Shown here: piece after piece, positions 1-5,244 of the stretch
How positions within the stretch are numbered: position 1 is the first letter of the stretch
Layout: each line of letters opens with the position of its first letter
Source of the DNA: Armatimonadota bacterium
GTDB lineage: Bacteria; Cloacimonadota; Cloacimonadia; Cloacimonadales; TCS61
DNA length: 6,607 bases
Assembly: GCA_030612605.1 (NCBI GenBank)
Contig: JAUWNO010000120.1
Location: forward strand, 1 to 6,607
Direction: 5' to 3'
Position numbers and translations under genes: made by a program
Notes under the pieces: generated by a model
What the model was told of the DNA's origin: nothing
The model's database searches: none
Seen by the model: only the letters and a program-made list of their open reading frames with translations

Positions 1-370
1 TGGCAAGTCTTTTAACATTAAGTTTATCATTTCCAAAATCAACTAGAATCCCAACTTCCAGTTCGGAAGCTTTTAAGTAAGAAATTACTTGTGCTTTGAA
101 AACTTCCGGAAAATCTCCTGTTATTGCTTTTATTTCTACAACAACTTTTTTATTTACAACGAAATCTACTCTGAATCTTCCTACTAATTTATTAAGAAAC
201 ATTACATTAAATTCTTTTTCTGAATCATATTCAAAAATATTTTTAGAAAACACTAATTCAAGAGCTTTATGATATACTTTTTCAGGAAATCCGGGACCAA
301 GAGAATTGTGAACTTCGAGACATAAACCGATAATTTTCTCGGTTAACTCACTATAAAGATATTTCTTCAT
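1..370 (-). CDS. GxxExxY-family PD-(D/E)xK nuclease-like protein, copy A (3' end cut by window edge)
   Basis: Reading the minus strand from ATG at 370-368 gives 123 complete codons, open to base 1, beginning MKKYLYSELTEKIIGLCLEV. The family-defining motif is GFPEKVY near residues 27-33. The PD-(D/E)xK-like core follows: Asp in FRVDF near residue 69, and Glu and Lys in VEIKA near 79-81, then the QVISYLKAS segment with its Gln near 94. It aligns without gaps to the second copy at 3397-3789, with about 89 of 123 positions identical by eye, so the two are close paralogs. About seven C-terminal residues plus the stop probably lie outside the window. The ribosome site is weak (GAGA-like), unlike the AGGAGG sites of the metabolic genes. 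It follows the carboxyltransferase gene, separated by a repeat array. Family membership is secure; the biological role of GxxExxY proteins is not established, and nuclease activity is inferred from the fold signature. Confidence 0.9.
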   Translation of the reverse strand, partial: MKKYLYSELTEKIIGLCLEVHNSLGPGFPEKVYHKALELVFSKNIFEYDSEKEFNVMFLNKLVGRFRVDFVVNKKVVVEIKAITGDFPEVFKAQVISYLKASELEVGILVDFGNDKLNVKRLA

Positions 371-491
371 TCTTCGTCTCTCTGTTTTCCTCTGTTTTCT
401 CAGTTTTTATAAATGTTTCAGTTTTCATCGATGACCTCTGTTTACCTCAAAACTATCAGTTTACATCAATTTTTTCTGTATTCATCAATGA
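371..491. repeat. Family A repeat array with 19-bp period
   Basis: This gap between the carboxyltransferase stop and the GxxExxY copy A start holds a degenerate tandem array. Four units start at 419, 438, 457 and 476, exactly 19 bp apart: CAGTTTTCATCGATGA, CTGTTTACCTCAA, CAGTTTACATCAAT and CTGTATTCATCAATGA. Shorter related units CTGTTTTCCT, CTGTTTTCT and CAGTTTTTA start at 382, 392 and 401, about 10 bp apart. The last full unit ends at 491, one base before the complement of the carboxyltransferase stop codon (492-494). The same core recurs in most other gaps of this window. I see no convincing terminator or promoter in it. Confidence 0.8.
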
Positions 492-2099
492 TCACATTCG
501 GAACACACCAAACTTATGATCAGGAATGGGTGCATTGAGCGACATTGAAATAGCCAATCCAAGAATATTTCTTGTATCAAGAGGATCTATTATTCCGTCA
601 TCCCACAATCTTGCAGTTGAAAAATATACACTGGATTCATTTTCGTATTTTTCGAGGATCGGTTTCCTGATCTCTTCGATCTCAGCTTTGGTAAGTTTCT
701 TGCCTTGCCTTGTTAAAGCTCTGACTTTAACATCTGTCAATACTCCAGCAGCCTGCTCACCTCCCATAACGCAAATTTTGGAAGTAGGCCACATCCAGAG
801 AAGTCTGGGACCGTAAGCACGACCACACATACCGTAGTTTCCTGCTCCGTAGGAACCACCGACAATGATCGTAAATTTTGGAACTTGCGCATTGGCAACA
901 GCATGAACTAATTTAGCTCCGTCTTTGGCAATTCCTTGATGCTCGTACCTTTTTCCAACTATAAAACCTGTAATATTTTGCAGGAATAATATCGGGATTT
1001 TTCTTACTGAACATAAAGAAACAAAATGAGCACCTTTTTGAGAGGATTCTGAAAACAGAACTCCATTATTTGCCAGGATTCCAATCTGGTAACCCATAAT
1101 TCTCGCAAAACCACAAATCAATGTCTGGCCATAAAGTTCTTTGAATTCGTGGAATTCGCTGCCATCAACAATTCGGGCAATAACCTCTCTCATATCGAAA
1201 GATTTTTTTAGATCTTTTGGGATTATTCCATACAATTCTTTTGGGTCATAAGCAGGTTTTTCAGGTTGAAATCGTTCCAAAGGATGTTTTTGGGGAGATG
1301 TAATATTTTCAACAATATTGCGAGTGATTTCAATTGCCTGCTCATCGCTTTCTGCATAATGGTCTGCAACTCCGGAAATTCGGCAATGAACATCCGCTCC
1401 ACCAAGTTCCTCTTCTGTTACAACTTCTCCTGTTGCGGCTTTAACGAGAGGTGGTCCTCCAATATAAATTGTTCCTGGACCTTTTACGATCACAACTTCA
1501 TCGCTCATTGCAGGTTGGTATGCTCCACCAGCAGTGCAGAATCCGACTACAACAGAAATCTGGGGAATATTTTTTGCAGACATCCGGGCTTGATTATAAA
1601 AAATCCTGCCAAAATGTTCTTTATCAGGAAATGTTCCGACCTGTAACGGTAAGAAAATTCCACCAGAATCTACAAGATAAATACAGGGAAGTCTATTTTC
1701 TAAGGCAATTTCCTGTGCCCGAAGATGTTTTTTAATTGTTTCGGGAATATAGGTTCCTCCCTTAACTGTTGCATCGTGAGCAATTACCATAACTTCACGG
1801 TTTTTCACCACTCCGATACCTGTAATTATTGCTGCAGATGGATGCTGGTTTTCATACATATCCCAGGCAGCTAAAGAACTTAATTCCAGAAATGGTGTAT
1901 CAGTATCTAAAAGCAGTTGTAACCGATCTCGTACGAAAAGTTTACCCCGTTTTTTATGTTTTTCGTGCATATAATCAGGACCGCCTTTTCTGACCAGAGA
2001 AAGACGATTCTTCAACTTCTTAACAGCTTCTTCCATAGATTTTGTGTTCTCTTTGAAAGACTGGCTGTTCGTATTTACTTTGGATTCGATTTTATACAT
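492..2099 (-). CDS. Acyl-CoA carboxylase carboxyltransferase beta subunit, 3-methylcrotonyl-CoA carboxylase type
   Basis: A 535-residue carboxyltransferase subunit, the usual length for bacterial methylcrotonyl-CoA carboxylase (MCC) beta. The family transfers CO2 from carboxybiotin to an acyl-CoA; for true MCC the product is 3-methylglutaconyl-CoA in cytoplasmic leucine catabolism. The N-terminal crotonase-like half carries VDSGGIFLPLQ (about 143-153), GFCTAGGAYQPAMSDE (about 186-201, first oxyanion-hole glycines) and GPPLVKAATGE (about 215-225). The C-terminal half carries LFLQNITGF (about 371-379), VGGSYGAGNYGMCGRAY (about 413-429, second oxyanion hole) and MGGEQAAGVL (about 445-454). It ends in FGVFRM, very like the C-terminus typical of MCC beta. 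One difference from the MCC beta proteins I recall is Leu instead of Arg in LPRQ. No biotin carboxylase/biotin-carrier subunit lies in the window, so the substrate is assigned by resemblance only; geranyl-CoA or another branched acyl-CoA is possible. The start has AGGA about 7 nt upstream. It lies 21 nt after the HEPN gene and may be co-transcribed with it. Confidence 0.93.
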   Translation of the reverse strand: MYKIESKVNTNSQSFKENTKSMEEAVKKLKNRLSLVRKGGPDYMHEKHKKRGKLFVRDRLQLLLDTDTPFLELSSLAAWDMYENQHPSAAIITGIGVVKNREVMVIAHDATVKGGTYIPETIKKHLRAQEIALENRLPCIYLVDSGGIFLPLQVGTFPDKEHFGRIFYNQARMSAKNIPQISVVVGFCTAGGAYQPAMSDEVVIVKGPGTIYIGGPPLVKAATGEVVTEEELGGADVHCRISGVADHYAESDEQAIEITRNIVENITSPQKHPLERFQPEKPAYDPKELYGIIPKDLKKSFDMREVIARIVDGSEFHEFKELYGQTLICGFARIMGYQIGILANNGVLFSESSQKGAHFVSLCSVRKIPILFLQNITGFIVGKRYEHQGIAKDGAKLVHAVANAQVPKFTIIVGGSYGAGNYGMCGRAYGPRLLWMWPTSKICVMGGEQAAGVLTDVKVRALTRQGKKLTKAEIEEIRKPILEKYENESSVYFSTARLWDDGIIDPLDTRNILGLAISMSLNAPIPDHKFGVFRM

Positions 2100-2120
2100 A
2101 GATTTTTCCTGTGAAATTTT

Positions 2121-2561
2121 TTAAGGAATATTTTCATCCAACTTTGATAAAAAATTATCAATTTCTCTTTTGAAATCAGAAAATATTTTTGGGATATTAT
2201 TTATTAAGGGTTTTAGTTTTGCTTTATCTAATTGAAATCCATAAGCGTGTGTGAAAAAATGACGGAAGAATAGATATTTACCAATTCTGTTTGCAGTTTC
2301 CTTCGAAATAAATTCGTTTTCTATAGAAAGATTCAATAAATCTTTATGCCAGGTTGGAGTATTTGGTATTTGAATATTTATCTTTTTTAATAATTGCTTT
2401 AAAATATTCTCCATGCCAAGGTAGATATCCTGAAGAAAAGCTCCCATCCCAACAATAACGACTAATTCTTTATATGTTTGATCTTTTACTTTTTCTATCT
2501 CTTTCAATACTAATGTGATATTTTCCAATTCAGCATCAATTTTATCTTTAATACTAACCAT
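2121..2561 (-). CDS. HEPN-domain protein, HepT-like putative RNase toxin
   Basis: A 146-residue, mostly helical protein with no signal peptide or membrane segment. Near its C-terminus it has RHFFTHAY (residues 100-107), which fits the HEPN RNase signature Rx4HxY: Arg100, His105, Tyr107. In the characterised type VII MntA-HepT system the Arg/His pair is the RNase site, and the Tyr of Rx4HxY is AMPylated by the partner nucleotidyltransferase, which blocks the toxin. The segments GMENILKQLL (about 49-58) and TWHKDLLN (about 70-77) match a HepT-like subfamily I recall beside short MNT proteins. The gene starts inside the end of the nucleotidyltransferase gene: the shared 8 nt are ATGGTTAG, so translation is probably coupled. 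This is the toxin order seen in many MNT-HEPN pairs. Domain assignment is strong; toxicity in this host is inferred. Confidence 0.85.
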   Translation of the reverse strand: MVSIKDKIDAELENITLVLKEIEKVKDQTYKELVVIVGMGAFLQDIYLGMENILKQLLKKINIQIPNTPTWHKDLLNLSIENEFISKETANRIGKYLFFRHFFTHAYGFQLDKAKLKPLINNIPKIFSDFKREIDNFLSKLDENIP

Positions 2562-2820
2562 ATAACACTATCCCATCTTTTTCAATAAGACGATTAAAGA
2601 GATTGTCTTTACTTAGGTCGATAATATCGACAGGTTTCGAGAGATCCCGATAAACTTCCCAACAAAAATCAAAAAATTTTTCAGGTATTATTCCTTTGAT
2701 GCCAATATCGATGTCATTTGCATTTTCATCCTCTTTGGAAGAACCAAATAGAATTACTTTTCCGAGCTTGTATTTTTTTGAGTATTTTAATATAGTTAGC
2801 TTATCCTTTTCTGATATCAT
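2554..2820 (-). CDS. Minimal nucleotidyltransferase (MNT), MntA-like putative antitoxin
   Basis: An 88-residue minimal nucleotidyltransferase of the DNA polymerase beta superfamily. KVILFGSSKEDENANDIDIG (residues 21-40) contains the Gly-Ser pair (26-27) and the metal-binding Asp36 and Asp38. A third carboxylate is likely Asp65 or Asp68 in PVDIIDL. The spacer between GS and DxD is 8 residues, where canonical MntA has GSx10DxD. In characterised pairs this protein AMPylates the HEPN toxin partner encoded directly downstream, which fits the 8-nt overlap here. GGAGG lies 11 nt before the ATG, a rather long spacing, and the interval is filled by a palindromic repeat (see 2811-2836). The pair interrupts the order DUF35 to carboxyltransferase and reads as an inserted accessory cassette. 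It could instead regulate by another nucleotidyl transfer reaction. Confidence 0.85.
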   Translation of the reverse strand: MISEKDKLTILKYSKKYKLGKVILFGSSKEDENANDIDIGIKGIIPEKFFDFCWEVYRDLSKPVDIIDLSKDNLFNRLIEKDGIVLYG

Positions 2821-2836
2821 TTGATATCAAACCTCC
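2811..2836 (-). promoter_or_regulatory. Ribosome site and twin palindrome over the MNT start codon
   Basis: On the minus strand GGAGG (2836-2832) is followed by two identical 8-bp palindromes TGATATCA at 2829-2822 and 2819-2812, whose starts are 10 bp apart. In RNA the outer halves can pair as a 6-bp stem (TGATAT with ATATCA) with loop CAAATG, which places the ATG start codon (2820-2818) in the loop, next to the ribosome site. The repeats and pairing are seen directly. A role as operator or translational switch for the MNT-HEPN pair is inferred. Confidence 0.4.
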
Positions 2837-2897
2837 ATAAATTTAGCGTCTAATTACCTCTATATTTTTTATCAGGTTTCCTGTAAATAAAAATTGA

Positions 2898-3287
2898 TTA
2901 GACTAATACAGCTTTATATCCATAAAGAAGAATTCCTGTTTTTCCCTCTTTCTGGATTTTCCTGAAAACAAGTTTAACTTCGTTTCCAATATCTAATTTT
3001 TCAGGATCACAATCCACAACTTGAGTTGTTATTCTCACACCATTTTCAAGTTCCACAATTGCTATTGCATAAGGAACTTCTGCTTCAAATTGTGCGGGAG
3101 CAACTCGAATGATCGTGAATGTAACGATTTTACCGTTTTCAGGTAAAACAACTTGTTCAAATTCTTGTGAACCACATTTGTTACAGATCAATCTTGGTGG
3201 GAAAAAAATCTTTCCACAACCTTTGCATTTTCCCGCTTCCAACCTGTATCTTTGCGGCATTTCTCTTCTATATCTTGGTGACGGCAT
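2898..3287 (-). CDS. DUF35 zinc-ribbon/OB-fold acyl-CoA-binding protein, scaffold of thiolase-HMG-CoA synthase
   Basis: A 129-residue protein with the two-domain DUF35 layout. An N-terminal helix and rubredoxin-like zinc ribbon carry Cys21, Cys24, Cys35 and Cys38 (CKGC and CNKC), followed by an OB fold from about residue 45 (ENGKIVTFTII, VPYAIAIVEL, GNEVKLVF). In methanogenic archaea a DUF35 protein bridges acetoacetyl-CoA thiolase and HMG-CoA synthase and helps hold the CoA arm, so the intermediate passes directly between the two active sites. Both partners are encoded upstream here, which supports that role strongly. The start is set by AGGAGG at 3297-3292, four nt before the ATG. In archaea I know these three genes as direct neighbours; here a GxxExxY gene and two repeat elements intervene between thiolase and DUF35. 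All four zinc ligands are intact. Confidence 0.92.
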   Translation of the reverse strand: MPSPRYRREMPQRYRLEAGKCKGCGKIFFPPRLICNKCGSQEFEQVVLPENGKIVTFTIIRVAPAQFEAEVPYAIAIVELENGVRITTQVVDCDPEKLDIGNEVKLVFRKIQKEGKTGILLYGYKAVLV

Positions 3288-3299
3288 TTATCCTCCTAA

Positions 3300-3395
3300 T
3301 CATTGATGTAAACAGATGAACATTGATGAAGACAGATAAAATATATTTCTATTAAATCTATCAATTTAATTGATTTCATCAGTTTGAATCAATGA
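3300..3395. repeat. 96-bp family A element with terminal inverted repeats
   Basis: Almost the whole gap between GxxExxY copy B and the DUF35 gene is one element with ends TCATTGAT (3300-3307) and ATCAATGA (3388-3395). The 20-bp arms 3301-3320 and 3375-3394 are complementary at 17 of 20 positions. Internally there are units at 3300-3315 (TCATTGATGTAAACAG), 3321-3335 (CATTGATGAAGACAG) and, inverted, 3380-3395 (CAGTTTGAATCAATGA). The element ends 1 nt from the GxxExxY stop codon and begins right beside the DUF35 ribosome site. I see no clear target duplication. Confidence 0.75.
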
Positions 3396-3396
3396 T

Positions 3397-3789
3397 TTAT
3401 TTCTTAAAATTTTTATATCTGGCAAGTCTTTTGAAGTTTAATTTATCATTTCCAAAATTAACTAAGACTCCCACTTCTAAACCGGATGCTTTTAGATATG
3501 ATATGACTTGAGCTTTAAAAACACCAGGTAAAGTTCCGGTTACCGCTTTTATCTCTAACAAAACTTTTTTATTAATGACAAAATCGACTCTGAATTTACC
3601 AACTAGCTCATTAAGATAAATCACTTTGAATTCTTTTTCTGATTCGATATCAAAATCATTCTTGGGGAAAAGTATTTTTAAGGCATTGTGATATATTTTT
3701 TCAGGAAATCCCGGTCCAATTGTATTATGAACATCCATACACAAGCCGATGATCTTTTCCGTCAAATCTTCATGAAGATATTTTTCCAT
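3397..3789 (-). CDS. GxxExxY-family PD-(D/E)xK nuclease-like protein, copy B
   Basis: A complete 130-residue member, about the family's usual length. GFPEKIY at 27-33 is the name-giving GxxExxY. The nuclease-fold signature is Asp69 (FRVDF), Glu79 and Lys81 (LEIKA), then Gln94 in AQVISYLKAS; the C-terminus is basic (RLARYKNFKK). All putative catalytic residues are present, so it does not look decayed. It is roughly 72% identical to copy A at 1-370. The ribosome site is modest (AGG about 10 nt before the ATG). A perfect 7-bp inverted repeat, GATCAAT at 3807-3813 and ATTGATC at 3821-3827, sits just upstream of the start and could be an operator. The gene is bracketed by two repeat elements (3300-3395 and 3819-3920) and separates thiolase from its usual partner DUF35, which suggests arrival as a cassette. 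The cellular role of the family is unknown to me. Confidence 0.92.
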   Translation of the reverse strand: MEKYLHEDLTEKIIGLCMDVHNTIGPGFPEKIYHNALKILFPKNDFDIESEKEFKVIYLNELVGKFRVDFVINKKVLLEIKAVTGTLPGVFKAQVISYLKASGLEVGVLVNFGNDKLNFKRLARYKNFKK

Positions 3790-3818
3790 TGCTTTTACCT
3801 ATATTTGATCAATAATAT

Positions 3819-3920
3819 TCATTGATCTACATCTTTGCTATATAAAATTACTTCTGTATTCATCAGTTTCCATCAATAATTATCTGTATGCATCAATGAC
3901 CAATCTGTTTACATCAATGA
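3819..3920. repeat. 102-bp family A element with terminal inverted repeats
   Basis: The ends are TCATTGAT (3819-3826) and ATCAATGA (3913-3920). Inside are same-direction units at 3854-3866 (CTGTATTCATCAG), 3864-3877 (CAGTTTCCATCAAT), 3884-3899 (CTGTATGCATCAATGA) and 3905-3920 (CTGTTTACATCAATGA), with starts 10, 20 and 21 bp apart. The last unit overlaps the end of the thiolase gene and supplies its final codons and stop. An AATAT-like motif flanks both sides at slightly different offsets; I do not count it as a proven target duplication. Confidence 0.7.
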
Positions 3921-5057
3921 AAATATGTGAGTAACAGAAGAAGCACCGGATCCACCCATATTTTGAGCTAAACCGATCTTTGCATTCTTGATTTGTCTTT
4001 CTCCGGATTTTCCTGTTAACTGTTCAAAGATTTCAACAACTTGAGCAGCTCCTGTAGCTCCTACAGGATGACCTTTGGATTTCAATCCACCTGATGTATT
4101 GATCGGTATTTTGCCGGTTAATGCTGTGTGACCTTGTTCAGTGAAAAGCCCACCTTTTCCTCTTTCAGCAAAACCGAGCTCTTCCAAAATGCAGATTTCT
4201 GCGATAGTAAAACAATCGTGAACTTCTGCCAGATCGATATCAGATGGCTTTAATCCTGCCATTTTAAAGGCGCGTTCAGCAGATACTTTTACAGCATTTA
4301 AGGCAGTTATGTCTTCTCGCTGGTCTAAAGCTAAAGAATCAGTTGCAACGCCGGAACCTATAATTTTGATCATAGGTTTTTGAAGCTTTTTAGCAACTTC
4401 TTCCGAAGCCAAAATTACACAAGCTCCACCATCTGAGACAGGAGAGCTATCCAGAACTGTTAAAGGATCAGCAACCAAAACAGAGCTTTTAACTTGTTCA
4501 AGAGTGACTTTTCGGGGGAATTGAGCATTTGGGTTCATCGAACCATTGAAATGATTTTTCACTGCAACCTGAGCAAGTTGATTTCTTGTTGTCCCATATC
4601 TATGCATATGAGCGCGTGCAATCATTGCATAAAGTCCGGGGAAGGTTACTCCATGATAACATTCGTATTCCTGGTCTGCAGCAGTTGAAAGAGCAAAAGT
4701 TACATCTGCACCATCATTCATTTTTTCCACTCCACCCGCAAGCACGATATCGGAATTTCCGGACGCTATATCGAGAAATCCCATTCTAACTGCCAATCCT
4801 CCGGAACAACAAGCTGATTCAACTCGAACTGCAGGAATGGGTGCCATTCCCAGATAATCTGCCATCAAAGCTCCAACGTGTTCTTGTCCAATAAAAAGAC
4901 CGGATGTCATCGTGCCAACATACATCGAATCAAGATGGTCAACTCCTGCATCTTTTATTGCTTTTAAGCCGGCTTCTACAAATAAATCCCGGAAAGAAGA
5001 TTCCCATATCTCACCAAATTTTGTCATTCCGCAACCAATTACATAAACATCTCTCAT
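3909..5057 (-). CDS. Archaeal/SCP2-type thiolase, probable acetoacetyl-CoA thiolase
   Basis: A 382-residue thiolase of the archaeal/SCP2-like class, which normally runs 380-390 residues. The nucleophile region is VESACCSGG (79-87); Cys83 aligns with the reactive Cys of the archaeal CASGG motif, and an adjacent Cys84 is present. EVHDCFTIAE (278-287) supplies His280 and Cys282 in the HDCF motif, and GGLKSKGHPVGATG (323-336) supplies His330. The C-terminal QNMGGSG replaces the Cys-x-Gly motif of classical biosynthetic thiolases, as expected for this class. With HMG-CoA synthase upstream and DUF35 downstream, the likely reaction is reversible condensation of two acetyl-CoA to acetoacetyl-CoA, pulled forward by HMG-CoA synthase in a shared complex. 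AGGAGG lies 7 nt before the ATG. The last codons (Ser-Leu-Met-stop) lie within a repeat unit. Without the neighbours it could be read as another acyl-CoA C-acyltransferase. Confidence 0.93.
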   Translation of the reverse strand: MRDVYVIGCGMTKFGEIWESSFRDLFVEAGLKAIKDAGVDHLDSMYVGTMTSGLFIGQEHVGALMADYLGMAPIPAVRVESACCSGGLAVRMGFLDIASGNSDIVLAGGVEKMNDGADVTFALSTAADQEYECYHGVTFPGLYAMIARAHMHRYGTTRNQLAQVAVKNHFNGSMNPNAQFPRKVTLEQVKSSVLVADPLTVLDSSPVSDGGACVILASEEVAKKLQKPMIKIIGSGVATDSLALDQREDITALNAVKVSAERAFKMAGLKPSDIDLAEVHDCFTIAEICILEELGFAERGKGGLFTEQGHTALTGKIPINTSGGLKSKGHPVGATGAAQVVEIFEQLTGKSGERQIKNAKIGLAQNMGGSGASSVTHIFSLM

Positions 5058-5080
5058 CTATTTTCCTCCTAAATTTTTTA

Positions 5081-5160
5081 CCACAAAGTCTCGAAAACAC
5101 AAAGGAAATAACTCAATTATTTTTTAATTAAAAAACAACTTAGTGTCTTTGTGCTTTGCT
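5081..5160. repeat. Family B repeat, first pair (CACAAAG type)
   Basis: Between the thiolase ribosome site and the HMG-CoA synthase stop there are two inverted pairs of a CACAAAGACACAAAG-like repeat. The first has a left arm at about 5081-5104 (CCACAAAGTC and AACACAAAGG) and a right arm at about 5137-5160 (TTAGTGTCTTTGTGCTTTGC), separated by an A/T-rich loop. The two arms are the same motif in opposite orientation but are imperfectly matched. Repeats of this kind, as I recall, are widespread between genes in environmental bacterial genomes. No function is evident. Confidence 0.65.
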
Positions 5161-5179
5161 TTTCACATTATTTGAATTT

Positions 5180-5239
5180 CCACCGCAAAGACGCAAAGAA
5201 AAAAGAATCCATTTTGTGTCTTCCTTTGTGTCTTGGTGG
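5180..5239. repeat. Family B repeat, second pair, CCACC...GGTGG hairpin
   Basis: A 60-bp imperfect palindrome begins CCACCGCAAAGACGCAAAG and ends CTTTGTGTCTTGGTGG. The arms pair through CCACC/GGTGG and an offset AAGAC-CAAAG stretch, around an inner TTTTGTGTCTTC. It ends 5 nt from the HMG-CoA synthase stop codon. It could form an mRNA hairpin after that gene, but no T-run follows on the minus strand, so I do not call it a terminator. Confidence 0.65.
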
Positions 5240-5244
5240 TTGTA

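Noticed and set aside
382..491. Possible CRISPR array
   Set aside because: Units are only 13-16 bp and degenerate, gaps are 3-6 bp rather than spacer-sized, and there are no cas genes.
526..1735. Plus-strand open frames opposite the carboxyltransferase gene
   Set aside because: They lie wholly antisense to a well-conserved gene, have low-complexity compositions, no ribosome site and no recognisable domain.
2865..2890. Small hairpin CAGG-AAA-CCTG between DUF35 and the MNT gene
   Set aside because: A 4-bp stem with no T-tract on either strand; too weak to call a terminator.
4494..5131. Plus-strand open frames opposite thiolase and the family B repeat
   Set aside because: These are shadows of the thiolase coding strand, with Cys/His/Leu-rich nonsense translations; one runs into the repeat.
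5180..5239. Rho-independent terminator after HMG-CoA synthase
   Set aside because: The palindrome is imperfect and is not followed by a T-run on the minus strand; the downstream thiolase should share the transcript.
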